Shown here one piece after another: positions 39,085 through 50,599 of a stretch of DNA of 64,000 nucleotides. The translations under genes were made by a program, and so were the position numbers. The notes under the pieces are model-generated. The model saw only the letters and a list, made by a program, of their open reading frames with translations. It did not search any database and was not told the DNA's origin. The DNA lies in contig CM037459.1 of the NCBI GenBank assembly GCA_021014325.1, positions 1,178,001-1,242,000 on the forward strand, read 5' to 3'. How positions within the stretch are numbered: position 1 is the stretch's first letter; each line of letters starts with the position of its first letter. The DNA is from Plazaster borealis. Taxonomy: Eukaryota; Echinodermata; Asteroidea; Forcipulatida; Labidiasteridae.

Positions 39085-39762
39085 CAGAGCTGTGTATTGA
39101 GAGAGTTTGCGACAACTTGCGATTAAAAGCCAATTTCGGTAAAAAAGAAAAACCCGCATGTGCGCACGCAAGGTGCCAGACTAGACTGCAAATTGGGTTG
39201 TTCTGCATTTGGACCGAAACTGGCGTCCATCAACCATGTGACTAAAAGAAAACTGGTCCTTCTGGGTGCACCCCACCAAATAGGGAGAAAACAGAGCGTC
39301 GGCCTCAATAATATTTTGTAGGCCTTCACAATTTTATATTTAGACAGATTTGAGAGCCAAATAAAAGGGGTACAGTCTAAAAATGTTGCCCAATTGTTAC
39401 CTGGGGGTTGTTGACTTCCAACTTGGGGTATTTTGGATGACATAGGCCCTAAAAAATGGTCCTATTTGTCGAAAGGTATAGGGACATTTTTCAAGATTTA
39501 CGCCCGGACGTCTGGAAAATTACACCGGTGTAGGGGTGTATTTATTTGGTGGGAGAATAACTCGCCGGGCCTTGGGGCTCCCCATTGAGCAGAGGATAAA
39601 AGTTCAAGAGTCAATGGATAATTGTCTCTTTACTGTAAACAACTGTGAGACTTCTAAGTATTTTTTTGGATTTCATTTAGCATTCCGCACTGTATGCCAT
39701 GGGAGTTTATTTATAGTGGGGTGCACTCCTCTATGTCGCAACTCTCTCAATACACAGCTCTG
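39085..39762. mobile_element. AGAGAGTTGCGACA-type element, 678-bp form
   Basis: The same termini as copy 1 (CAGAGCTGTGTATTGAGAGA on the left at 39085, TGTCGCAACTCTCTCAATA on the right at 39734) enclose a longer interior. The first 160 bp match the short form (acttgcgatta, aggtgccagac, aactggcgtcc). About 470 bp between 39250 and 39730 is absent from the short copies. No recognisable protein. Confidence 0.75.
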
Positions 39763-39770
39763 ATCATACC

Positions 39771-39971
39771 CAGAGCCGTATATTGAGAGAGTTGCGACAT
39801 GGAGGGACCAGCTTTCTCCGGTCACGTGGTTGCTGGACGCCATTTTGTTCCAAAATGCAGTACAACCCAATGGGCAGACTAGTCTGGCACCCTGTATTCG
39901 CCAATGCATTTTTTGGAGACAACATGGCTTCTAATCGCAAGTTGTCGCAACTCTCTCAATACACAGCTCTG
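39771..39971. mobile_element. AGAGAGTTGCGACA-type MITE, copy 3
   Basis: CAGAGCCGTATATTGAGAGA and, at 39943-39971, TGTCGCAACTCTCTCAATA plus CACAGCTCTG. It starts eight bases after the previous element ends, separated by TGATCATACC-like sequence that also follows it, so the pair may be a tandem insertion. Confidence 0.85.
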
Positions 39972-40485
39972 ATCATACCGACAATGTAGCGCCCTCTGTG
40001 TGTTTCACATGTTCAATAATCCCATTATTACCATTAATTCAACCCGTGGCCCTCTATAATTACACTCAACTCAACAGAAAATGAACGATGAATTTAGAAA
40101 GAAAATACAGACAAAGTGTTTACAATCACAATTTGAAACCCCATTCAACCAATAAAGTGATAAACAATTTCGCCCTCTAGTCTCGGTTTGGTTTAACGTT
40201 GATTTGAATGAGAGAAGACAAAAATGATATGTTATGATGAGGCAGCGGCTCAAACCTACTTTTCGATCTACTTACGTTCTGATGAATTTATTTAATCTCA
40301 TTGCATCTGGGACGTATAAAATGACCAATACAACATGGAAGGAGTGACACCGCCGTCGCCTTGGCAATAGATTGATTTCACATAACGTCATTGACCGCCA
40401 TCTTTGATGACGACAAACAACGGAAAAGTGCACACGTGTACCCTCTGCGCACGACTCTCAGTCACGCGTACACGTTTCATCAACA

Positions 40486-40660
40486 ATAGACCTTATGCAC
40501 ATGATGTCATAACAGTAGGGCGCCCTCGTCTAGAGGTCAAAAGGAGGTTGTTCATTGGCCAATCCTGTGCGCCGCGCGTACAAATCTGTGCGTTTCGATT
40601 GTTTCGTCATCGTTTTACCTCTAAGATGGCGGCTGGATGACGTCAATGCATAAGGTCTAT
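40486..40660. mobile_element. MITE with promoter-like interior
   Basis: ATAGACCTTATGCACATGATG on the left and TGCATAAGGTCTAT on the right, 175 bp apart. The interior holds TGATGTCAT and GATGACGTCA (CRE-like), ATTGGCCAAT (a CCAAT palindrome) and AAGATGGCGGC (a YY1 site). Confidence 0.75.
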
Positions 40661-40972
40661 AGCGGTCAATGCAAGGGGGTCTATAATAATCATGGTTTCG
40701 ACAATCATGTTGTTTAAATCCAATATCCGACGTCAGATTATCGCGCCTTATCACCCACGAACCATCGCCGGATAGAGGGCGCTACCTCAAGACGAACTGC
40801 TATCACCCACGTTGGGTACGCCACACTAAATTAAGAACCCCATATCAACCAAAGCTTTATTATTATAAGATATTCATATGCCTCTAACAACCTGTTGTCT
40901 CCAGCCTATCGAAATCGAATGAAATATTAATTGCTAACACTAAACTTATTTTGTCTTTTCAATTTTTGTTAG

Positions 40973-41045
40973 GTTTAGACGTTCAACTTTTGAGCTATGC
41001 TCACCTAGAAGGAAACATCCCTGAACGAGTCAACTGGCAAGGCTC
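40973..41045 (+). other. Candidate downstream exon of the peptide gene
   Basis: A good acceptor (TTTTGTCTTTTCAATTTTTG then TTAG) ends at 40972. If spliced to the exon-3 donor at 31619, this would be 3' UTR. No donor or polyadenylation signal is clearly placed after it, so the right boundary is arbitrary. Confidence 0.25.
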
Positions 41046-41624
41046 GATTAAAGGGCCTTACACTTTTGAGCAAAAAAGGGCAATTTTTCGACGACTATAC
41101 CTTACTCAAAATGTCCCATAGGTTGAAAATCAAAAATCCCAGAGCCAGCGGCGGCGGAACACTTTTAAAAGTGGGGGGGGGGAGGGGCATTTTTTTTTCT
41201 TATGTATTTTATTTCCATTTGCACAACGATAGGTATGTAGGCACACACCGGCTATGTTGGGCTCTTTGGGGTACAAAATAGACCCACACCAGACTCTGAA
41301 GGTCTTCCAGGAGTGAAGTAGACGAGTAGACCAATCCCTAAAAGAAACCGTCAAATTTGGCCGGTATACACTGATAATACAAAATATAAACACAACGGAC
41401 TTGTCTGACGTTTTCCTGTCACAGCTCAAAACTGGTTTTATTGAACCTACAAGGGCATGTCAAATTTGCCCATATCAATTAAATAGCCAAAGGCGGGCAA
41501 TTTGCCCAAAATAGTGTAATGCCAAGAAGATTGGGCAATTCATGTTCGCCTCAAGGTATATACAAACAAACAACGGCAGGCTTGCCCACCATGACAAACG
41601 GACCTGGTCCAACATGACATCACA

Positions 41625-41825
41625 AACACACGGGCAACGAGCGGCCCACAAAAACGGGCAACGTGCGGCCCACGGGCAACGAGCGGCCCACATAAACGGG
41701 CAACGAGCGGCCCACGGGCAACGAGCGGCTCACATAAAACACGGGCAACGAGCGGCCCACGGGCAACAAGCGGCCCACGGGCAACGAGCGGCCCACATAA
41801 AACACGGGCAACGAGCGGCCCGGGT
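41625..41825. repeat. 18-bp minisatellite (GGGCAACGAGCGGCCCAC)n
   Basis: About ten copies of an 18-bp unit, some separated by ATAAAAC or AAAAAC linkers. It is unusually CpG-rich for the window. Frames on both strands stay open through it (GQRAAH on plus, GRSLPV on minus). Confidence 0.9.
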
Positions 41826-42560
41826 TAATCAAACCCTTCTCTATACAGCCTTGCATGGGATTGAAATTTCCACCGGTTGAACCACCGGTCGGAATATTAG
41901 CCCCGTCTGAACCGACGGGTGCTAAAAGCATGTTTACAATTTCGGCTGTAGTCATTTAAACAATTATTGGTAAATATTACAAAATGAGGCAACGTGACAC
42001 CTAATCCCATACAAAAACAGGCCACACGCGCCACAAAACGCGACCCATGGGAGAAAGGACGCACATGCCTTTACAATTAGATTATTTAACAGTAGCAAGT
42101 ATTAATACAAGTACGAATATTGTTCCTGAATGTATCCAACCCTTCGGGGAACAGATGAACTCCACCAAAACGAAATGTATGACAAATTGCAGTTAAACTC
42201 GTTGGTGATGCAAGAATGGAAACCCCCGTTCGCCGATAGCCGACCTGGCCCATTTATTGACGAACCGCCTTTTCATTTCCAATTTAGATTGGGAAAAATG
42301 TGAAGAGGTGGGGGGAGGGGAGTAAAATCTGAAAAAAGCCTTAACAGGGCAAATAAATTGGTCATGTGATTGCAGCAAACAAATGACCTCAGTTTTAGTG
42401 AAATGAAAATGTGTTATGATTAGAAGCCGTATGCGTCCCAATATCACAAAACTGAAAAACTGTAACAGTGACTCCTGAAAACGAGTTTTGAATCGGCAGT
42501 AAATTCGCCAATGCGCATCCTCGCCAATGCGCATAAGCCCCCTCAAAAAAGTGCCCAAAC
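41826..42560. other. Unassigned; short frames on both strands
   Basis: The minus frame that runs through the minisatellite begins at 41955 with about 46 non-repetitive residues (MTTAEIVNMLLAPVGSDGAN...), which look protein-like, but I recognise no family and see no splice context. Confidence 0.3.
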
Positions 42561-42564
42561 TGGA

Positions 42565-43000
42565 AATATAATAATAATAATAATAATAATATAATAATAA
42601 AGATACTTATTAAAGCGCTATACGCAAGGCCTCAAACGCTTTACAAAATTAAAATAAAATAGCACAAAATTTGAAAGTAGGCCTAAAAAGAATACAAAAA
42701 TGCAAGAAATTATAAAAGTACAAGTAAAATTGTCCATAAAAGAAACGCACGAATAAAAGAAAAGTATTTTAAAAAGGGGAGAGGTTACCAGTACTTGCAC
42801 CCTTAGCCAAGATCCTCAGCATCTGGCCAAAAACAAAAACAAAAAACAACAACAACAACAACAACAACAACACAGGAATGAACAGCTAAGAAAGAATTCA
42901 AAGCACAAAATGCATCATCATTTCGAAATTAAATGAGTTTTCAGGCGACTCTTGAATGAAGTGACCGAATTAGCTTGGCGAACAATAAGGTGTTCCATAA
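42565..43000 (-). mobile_element. Probable LINE/SINE 3' region, reverse
   Basis: A TAA repeat at 42570-42600 is followed by 'agcgctatacgcaaggcctc', the complement of the GCGCTATA...(ATT)n tail style seen at 31100. Further in, 'gaatgaagtgaccgaattagc' and 'ggtgttccataaggtgtgagc' resemble a dispersed repeat common in marine invertebrates. No reverse transcriptase frame remains. Confidence 0.45.
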
Positions 43001-44140
43001 GGTGTGAGCAGCAATTGAAAACGCTCGACCACTAGTATATACAAAGTAGATTCTATCAATACTGAAATTGAAATAGAACAATCAGAAGTTGGATCAGGCA
43101 AACCGTTAACCATATAATGAATCCCCGGCCCGGACGCAATTATAGGATCCGCCCTCGGGGCCAACATCCGAAAATGTTTGATCTGAAACGAGACAGTGAA
43201 TTCGCCATGTCACTTTGTATCCCGGGAACGTGAACCACTTTGAACAATACCTTGTGCATGAGGCAACAACACACACAATTATGGGCAATTTTGCATAATC
43301 CTATACAACGATAATACTGGCTATATATTTAAGAACAACTGCACCATTGTCCGTGCAAAAAAGCCTTCTTCGGCTTGATAGCCAATCACCCTAGTAATGC
43401 ACAGCTACCACAAGTGGATAACAATCAGGACATGCGATTGTCTAAGGAATGCCGAAGGCCACCGCCCATGAAACTTGTGTCCCTCAAAGTAACCCTGAAA
43501 CCAATACTCGCGGCTGCATATAGGTATAAGCGTGATTGTGCCATTGTGATCGAATACCGCTGGCGAAACGGCCAGATACAATTGAAAAGAGTGAAAAATT
43601 CCCACCAAGTTAACAAATCAAGCTTGGCCCAAACTTTATGATGGGGTCTGTGAACTCCTTTGGTAAGGCCAGTCAAACGCCTGGTAAATGCTCACCCTTG
43701 TGCAATTGCCCGGCAAACAAAATTAAGGGATCCAATTAATGAGGAACATACAACTGTACTCCTTCAAATGTATGTAATAACGCACCACAACTTGGCGCCG
43801 ATGCTCCCACAAACAAAAATCATTCAAAAAATGAGCAACCAACTCTGATTGGTTTATTTGACGCACCTTATACCCGATAAATGTGCTGAAAGTCTCAAAA
43901 GGAGACAGGATATGGCCATCCCATTGTAAACATAAATATTTACCAATCGAAAACCCAAACGCTCATTAGGGGACACCGGTAGTAACAGGAAGGCCGAATT
44001 ATAATATCTGATTTGGCCATCCAAGCCCCGTGATCTGCCCCCATATAATGTCCACTGCTTGATCGAATGACGTGTCATGCACAGTGCATTGACGTTTATC
44101 AATGAAATCCTTACTATTATTAGTAGTATTTTTTAATTTT
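43001..44140. other. Unassigned; fragmentary open frames
   Basis: Several 60-90 codon frames overlap on both strands (for example plus 43375-43641 and minus 43854-44102). They do not join into a recognisable protein. This could be a decayed coding element. Confidence 0.3.
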
Positions 44141-44149
44141 TTATTATTA

Positions 44150-44425
44150 GGTGTGAGTGCAATATGTGCACGAACACCTCTTGATTTTGTTCTTTTTTTG
44201 TTTAGGTGTTCGTGCAATACAAGCACGAACACCTCTTGTTATTGTTCTGTTTTTTTTTAGGTGTTCGTGCAATATGAGCACGAACACCTCTTGTTATTGT
44301 TCTGTTTTTTTTTTTAGGTGTTCGTGCAATTCAGCACGAACACCTCTTTGTTATTGTTCTGGTTTTTTTTTTAGGTGTTCGTGCAATATGAGCACGAACA
44401 CCTCTTTGTTTTTGTTCTGTTTTTT
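44150..44425. repeat. Hairpin tandem array (AGGTGTTCGTGC...GCACGAACACCT)
   Basis: Five units of about 60 bp. Each has AGGTGTTCGTGC, a 5-7 base loop (aatatga, aatacaa), GCACGAACACCT, and then 'cttgttattgttctgtttttttt'. Every unit can form a 12-bp perfect stem. A lone decayed copy (ccacgaacaccgtgttttt) is at 46073, in front of the second copy of the downstream repeat. Confidence 0.88.
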
Positions 44426-45353
44426 TTTGTTCTTTTCCATCTTCTTCTTCTTCTTCTTCTTCTTCCCTGGAACTCTTCTCTAAAACATAACTCATGATTG
44501 AAACTGAATTGAACCTTGGAACTCATCAGACAATTGAACCTCAATATGAAGACGGCACAGAGTTGATGACGTCACGATGACGTCATCAGGTGTCGAATTA
44601 CAAGGGTTTTAAAGTTGAAAAATGACCATTTGCTATTGACTGTATCTCCTTGAATTTGAAAGCTGTGATGTTCATAATTGAGCATCGGATAGATCAAGAC
44701 TTGGGCAACATTTCAAAAGTTAACGCAAAAATCGTATGACCTTTGCTTCCGGTGGTACCGGAAGGTCAAAGTTTGCCTTTGTTTGTTTTTCTTTAAAAAA
44801 TGAATTTCGGGGCATAACTCAAGATTAAAATTGAATTGAACATTGAAACTCACCAGATAATTGGTCCTCAATATCAAGACGACACAAACTTGATGATGTC
44901 ATGATGACGTAATCAGGTATTGAATTACAATGAGTCAAAGTTTAATATTTGTAAACAAATCATAACTCTTGAACCACATATTGGATTTTTCAATCTATAC
45001 TCATCGGATAGGTCGTTAAACGTTCAACAAACGCTACACAAAGTATGACCCCATTTGACCTTGACTTCCGGTTCAAACCGGAATTTGAAAAATTCACAAA
45101 ATTCGTATCTCAAAACCTACTTATCACTTCAGCATAATTTTTGCATCAGGTTGTAGAACGTTGAGCCTGCTCAAACTTTTGCACAGAAATAACACCATTT
45201 TGACATTTACATCTTGTCTTAAAACCATCGGCATTAAAGCGCACGTTTGTGTTGACCCACTTTGATAACGCGGGATAGTGTAATAGCACGTGAACAGATA
45301 CATATACATTGAACGTGTAGTTCAGTTAACATCAACTACATGTAGGAATACAT
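44426..45353. repeat. Long dispersed repeat, copy A
   Basis: Begins with a TTC microsatellite, then 'cataactcatgattgaaact', two CRE palindromes (TGACGTCA at 44567 and 44578), a diverged internal repeat of the same block at about 44815, then 'gaccttgacttccggttcaa' and ends 'actacatgtaggaatacat'. Matches 46130-47049 in the same orientation, offset 1681-1696 bp. Confidence 0.8.
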
Positions 45354-45420
45354 TTAGCATCGCTGCATGTTACCTTGTATAATTATTGCGCACCCCGGCA
45401 TAAAGATAATCCATGTAATA

Positions 45421-46040
45421 CTTGAAAAATTCGTAACTCTTGAGCCACACATTGGATTTTTACAATCTATACATCATCTGAAAGGTCTTTTTAAAACCTA
45501 ACATATGCTACACTTATTGTGACCCCGTTTGACCCTGACTTCCGGTTCAAAGCGGAAGTTGAAATTTAATGTTTCAAAATTCATAATTCCTGAACCACAC
45601 AATGGAGTTTTACAATCTATACATCATTGGACAAGTATGTAACAACTTAACAAACGATATACAGAATTTGACCCCAATTGACCTTTACTTCCTGTTCAAA
45701 CCGGAAGATGAAATTTAATATTTGAAAAAATCAGAACTCCTGAACCACACATTGGATTTTTATCATCTATACATCATCAGAAAGGGCTCCAAAGATTTAA
45801 GAAACGCTACACACTGTGACCTCATTTGACCTTGACTTCCGGTTCAAACCGGAAAGTGAAAGTTAAGTTTTCAACAAATTGTTGGAGGTTTACAATCCAT
45901 ACACCATCTAAAACGTCTTCATAAACTAAACGCGCTACACAAAATGTGACCCCTATTTGACCTTGACTTCCGGTCAAAACCGGAAGTTGATGTTAATTTT
46001 TTTTGAAAAATTCATAACTCCTGAACCAGGAATTGGATTG
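45421..46040. repeat. Tandem units of about 130-155 bp with ETS-type palindromes
   Basis: Units carry 'ctcttgagccacacattgg', 'ttttacaatctatacatcat', 'gtgaccccgtttgacc' and a palindrome TTCCGGTTCAAACCGGAA. The palindrome occurs at about 45068, 45540, 45687, 45836, 45967 and 46759, including one single-unit copy in each long flanking repeat. ACCGGAAGT within it equals the ETS/GABP consensus. Confidence 0.8.
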
Positions 46041-46059
46041 ATAAGGTATAATGACCTAT

Positions 46060-47049
46060 TCATTCAATCACTCACCACGAACACCGTGTTTTTGTAGTAA
46101 ACAAAAATTCAATGTCTATTTTTTTTTCTTCTCCTTCTTCTTCTTCCACTCAACTCTGCTCTGGAACATAACTCAAGATTGAAACTGAATTGAACCTTGA
46201 AACTCGTCAGACAATTGAACCTCAATATGAAGACGGCACAGTTGCCATTACGTCATGATGACGTCATCAGGTGTCGAATTACAACGTTTTTAAAGTTGAA
46301 AAATGACCATTTGATTTTTGCTGTATCTCATTGAATATGAAAGCTATGATGTTCATAATTCGGCATGTGATAGATCAAGACTGGGGCTACATTTCAGAAG
46401 TTAACGTCAAAATCGTATGGCCTTTTCTTCAAGGTCATGCCCCTAGGTCAAAGTTTGCCTTGGGTTTTTTTTCTTGAAAAACATAATTTTCGGGCTTATC
46501 TACAGCATAACTCAAGATTAAAATTGAATTTTACATTGAAACTCATCATACATTTGAACCTAAATATCAAGACGACACAAACTTGATGATGTCATGATGA
46601 CGTCATCAGGTATTGAATTACAATAAATCAAAGTTTAATATTTGAAAAAAAATCATAACTCATGAACGACATGTTGGATTTTTACAATCTATACATCATC
46701 GGAAAGTTCGTTAAAGGTCCAACAGACGCTACACAAAAAGTGACCCCATTTGACCTTGACTTCCGGTTCAACCCGGAAATTTAAAATTTCATAAAATTCG
46801 TATCTCAAAAACTATTTATCATTTCAGCATAATTTTTGCATCAGGTTGTAGAACGTTGAGCCTGCTCAAACTTTTGCACAGAAATAACAACATTTTGACA
46901 TTTACATCTTGTCTTATAACCACCGGCATTAAAGCGCACGTTTGTGTTGACCCACTTTGATAAAGCGAGATAGTGTAATAGCACGTGTACAGTTACGGGT
47001 ACATTGAACGTGTAGTTCGGTTTACATCAACTACATGTAGGAATACATA
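46060..47049. repeat. Long dispersed repeat, copy B
   Basis: Same order as copy A: decayed hairpin, TTC microsatellite, CRE pair (TACGTCATGATGACGTCA), inner repeat, ETS-type palindrome, and the shared end 'actacatgtaggaatacat'. After this the two copies' flanks diverge. Confidence 0.8.
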
Positions 47050-48015
47050 CGACCACAAACCGGCTCCACCTACAGGCACTAGTCCACTTTGAGCCGCCAG
47101 TCAAGAGGATCGACGACTCGTCCGCCGTTGCGAAGGCGTGCCCCAAAAAACTCCGTCGACGCAAATTAATCAAAAATTCGTCAATTAGGACGGACGGGTG
47201 CAGCTCGACGAAATTGTTTTATAAAGTTAATTGACTACACAATCAATGATAAAATTTAATTATTAGCAAAACGAAGACAGCAGTCTAGTGTGAACTGTAT
47301 TTTATGCAAAAAACGAAATTAACTGTGTAAGCAAATTTCGTTAAGATAAAGGCCTAGAATTAACTTCAACATAGGAGAGAACTATTGAAAGATCTGGCTC
47401 AACTAAAAGCTGTAACGAAAGTGATTCGACTTTTGTGTCAGTGTCCGTTCACCAAGTTGTCATTGTTATGATCGGTCCTGATTGGTCCAGACTGGCCAAT
47501 CGTTGCGAACCTTTGGGATACTGTGCATCCCTGTGGTGAAAGTAATTTCACTGTTACGTAACCACTATGTGAGTGAGACAACGGAGGGCGCTATCCAGGA
47601 AGTGTATTGCAGCGTATAAGACATTTTATCGCGGAGAGATAAAATGGATTATCGAGCATTTTCAAAAAACTAAGTTCACGTGATTTATCTGAACCAATTT
47701 TTATACGCAGATAAATAACATGATCTTTTGAGTTAATTTTACTTCCAGCGATCTAAAAAGTGTATTACAGAACCAAATTCAACTCGACGGGTTAATGGGA
47801 GCGATTGACGCAGCTGTAAGCCAAAATGCATTTTGCCCGTACAGATAGCGTTTTTCGGGAACGATCGTTAGACAAAATTACTATACATTATACATTGAAC
47901 AACTACCACCATTCTGTGATTTGCCAATTAACCATCAAGACGTGTTTTGTTAGACCGACTAAATGCAGATCGTGTCTACGTCATTCAGCCGCTAAGCTAA
48001 TCGGATAAAGTGGCG
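47050..48015. other. Unassigned; CpG-rich first 160 bp
   Basis: 47090-47210 is CpG-rich (GGATCGACGACTCGTCCGCC, GTCGACGC). No coding frame over 60 codons. Confidence 0.4.
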
Positions 48016-48095
48016 AGTGCGCATGCTCATAATGACGCATCCCGACCGTACCTAAAGACCTTTTCTAGAAAGGTGTCTTTATGAGCATGCGCACT
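48016..48095. mobile_element. Short palindrome AGTGCGCATGCTCAT / ATGAGCATGCGCACT
   Basis: Exact 15-bp arms at 48016-48030 and 48081-48095, with a second inverted pair (AAAGACC-TTTTCTAGAAA-GGTGTCTTT) near the centre. Likely the remnant of a small fold-back element. Confidence 0.65.
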
Positions 48096-48803
48096 TGCAG
48101 ACAAGCATTTTTCAAAACGGCCGCAAAAGAAATCTTCTTTACTGAATTATCGGAAATAGGTTGATTTAATTTGTGAATGTATATGTAAATATAATACAGG
48201 GTTGCTTGGAGCCTTGAGACCACATGACTATTACAATAAAATCTTGACTATTGACCTGAAGACAGCGCAGAAAGTGGTTTATGAGAGTTGTTGATTTTTA
48301 ATGTAAATAAATTATTATGGTGTTTCAGTAGGTCCTACCTTTTACAGAAATCAAAACAGGACAAAACAAGGTCACAATATTGCACCAAACTTCACGTTTC
48401 ACTTTCAGATACAAACAAATGTACAGGGCAGCGACTCACACCAACCGGTAATTACTCAGACCTACATTCTACCGTGCACTTCAAAAAAGGACACTACAGT
48501 GTTGACTTGTTTTTAATATTAAGATGACTTTTAAACCATTTCTGGGTGTGATGAGCTAGCACACATCAGTGATTCAGTGCAGATCAAGGAACCTCCAATG
48601 GGAGACCCAGCACAATGAATTTGATAAAATAAACACTTTTGCGGCAATATGCGCCATCATGTTCAGGCGAGCTATTAAAACAATTGGACCATCGCACCAG
48701 CCCTCGGTAATTGGGAAACGTAATTTGCAAAGTGAATAGTGATTACGTGGTGGTCATGTTCATGGACGGTGAAACTTGTTTTCAAATTGAAACACAATTG
48801 TCA
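48096..48803. other. Unassigned sequence
   Basis: No feature recognised. Confidence 0.5.
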
Positions 48804-49177
48804 TTAAAGGTATCGTACACGTTTGGTAATGACTCAAAACAAATATTAGCATAAAAACTTACTTGGTAACAAGCAACGGAGAGCTGTTGATAGTATAAAA
48901 CATTGTAGGAAACGACTCCCTCTGAAGTAACGTAGTTTTTGAGAAAGAGGTAATTTCTCACTAAAATACTAACAACTTCTTGCAAGAAGTTTTTATTCCT
49001 AATCTGAAAGCACACAAATTTGTACATAAGGGTTTTTTTCTTTCATAATTTTCTTGCAACTTCGATGACCAATTGAGCCCAAATTTTCACAGGCTTGTTA
49101 TTTTATGCATATGTTGGGATACACCAAGTGAGAACACTGGTCTTTGACAATTTCCAAACGTGTACGATGCCTTTTAA
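48804..49177 (+). mobile_element. MITE family 1, copy 8
   Basis: TTAA-AGGTATCGTACACGTTTGG on the left; CCAAACGTGTACGATGCCT-TTTAA on the right. The same orientation as copy 1. Confidence 0.9.
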
Positions 49178-49286
49178 CGTCGGTGTTTTTACGAATCAGC
49201 AACATTTCCCTTGAAAAAGATCATCGAGAACCACAAACTAGAAAAAAGAGAGGTAACACTATCGATTTAAATATAGGAATCAAACT

Positions 49287-49659
49287 TTAAAGGCACTGTA
49301 CACGTTTGGTAATTACTCAAAATATATAGTAGCATAACAACTGACTTGGTAACAAGCAACAGAGAGCTGTTGATAGTATAAAACATTGTGAGAAACAACT
49401 CCCTCTGAAGTAACGTAGTTTTTGAGAAAGAGGTAATTTCTCACTAAAATAATAAAAACTTCTTGCAAGAAGTTTTTATTCATATCTGAAAGCACACACA
49501 TTGTATAACAAGGGTGTTTTTTCTTTCATCATTTTCTTGCAACTTCAATGACCAATTGAGCCCAAATTTTCACAGGCTTGTTATTTTATGCATATGTTGG
49601 GATACACCAATTGTGAACACTGGTCTTTTACAATTACCAAACGTGTACAATGCCTTTAA
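49287..49659 (+). mobile_element. MITE family 1, copy 9
   Basis: TTAA-AGGCACTGTACACGTTTGG on the left; CCAAACGTGTACAATGCCT-TTAA on the right. Only 110 bp from copy 8 and in the same orientation. Confidence 0.92.
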
Positions 49660-49928
49660 ATAACAGAACAAGAATTTAAACAAAAAGAAGTTTTTTGGGG
49701 GGATGAAAAAAAACAACTTGAAGAAAACCCAAATCCACAGTTACTCAATCGCGCAACTTTGCACTCAAGAGGCACTAGCGTAGTCCGCTGGGCTACGTGG
49801 GAAGGCCAAAGCGTGGTCTTTAATTACACTTTATATATTGTCACATACATACGAGTAAATGTAGTCGTGTACGCGTCAACAGGGGGAGGGTGGGCTACGA
49901 TCTGCCAGCGAAATATCGTTTTGCATCA

Positions 49929-49962
49929 TTCAATTCAATTCAATTCAATTCAATTCAATATT
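49929..49962. repeat. CAATT microsatellite
   Basis: About six copies of a 5-bp unit. Confidence 0.9.
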
Positions 49963-50204
49963 ACCGTTGCCGGTAAAATATGAACTATACTTAACTAAAA
50001 AAACTAGATATATTTTTGGGGCCTAATAAAGATGACATCGGGGTTATTATCATGTATATGGTGAGCCTTAAAATGGGAGACTACATTTAAAACAATCTGA
50101 CACTACATTGCGGCTAAGGCTGTAACTGCGGCTGGTGCATGCTAACGGCTTCTAGTGGTATGGGAATAACGCACGGAGACACGTTGTGGCGGAGCCGGGA
50201 TTCC

Positions 50205-50310
50205 GGACCCAGCCCGCTATAAAGTCAGCCTATTAACACCCGATCGCTAGTCTCGTGTGTGCTACTCGCACCAGCGGTGACTCACACTGCAGGACTGGTG
50301 AAATGTGCAT
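50205..50310 (+). promoter_or_regulatory. TATA-containing promoter-like segment
   Basis: GCTATAAAGTC at 50217-50227, in a GC-richer 200-bp block. It is followed by no convincing coding exon: the nearby ATGs lead to frames of 6 and 17 codons. Weak evidence. Confidence 0.2.
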
Positions 50311-50479
50311 CGTGGGCCATTACTAATCTATTGTCCGGGAATGGCAACTCGCCCATGTTTGGCGTTAATTGCTGGTTTTTTTTTATATGAATAAGATTAT
50401 TTTGAGAAATGTAAAGGTGAGTATAATATTACAAACGGGGTTGTCAGTGAACTCTAATTTGGTTTCAATAGCTCGATAT

Positions 50480-50580
50480 AAAGTGGGGGGGGGGTGGGGG
50501 TGGGCAAAATGACTACTTTTTTCAAAAGTGGGGGGGGGGGCAACGGCCCCCTCGCCCCCCCGGTTTTGCCGCCGGTGCTC
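50480..50580. repeat. G-rich tracts with C-rich counterpart
   Basis: Two poly-G runs of about 10-13 bases (around 50484 and 50531) and a following C-rich stretch (CCCCCTCGCCCCCCC) before 'ggttttgccgccggtgctc'. A similar block is at 41148-41185 (cggcggcgg...aaaagtggggggg), so this is a fragment of a dispersed repeat. Confidence 0.5.
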
Positions 50581-50599
50581 AGAACACAATATTGGACCA

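Noticed and set aside
41542..41955. Frames of 111-112 codons over GGGCAACGAGCGGCCCAC repeats
   Set aside because: Open on both strands through the repeat, so not diagnostic of coding. The short unique start of the minus frame is recorded as unassigned.
44157..44483. 108-codon plus-strand frame rich in Phe and Cys
   Set aside because: Reads through the hairpin array and a TTC tract.
50205..50400. A second secreted-peptide gene starting near the TATA box (MATRPCLALIAGFFLYE)
   Set aside because: The frame stops after 17 codons and no donor lies in a suitable position.
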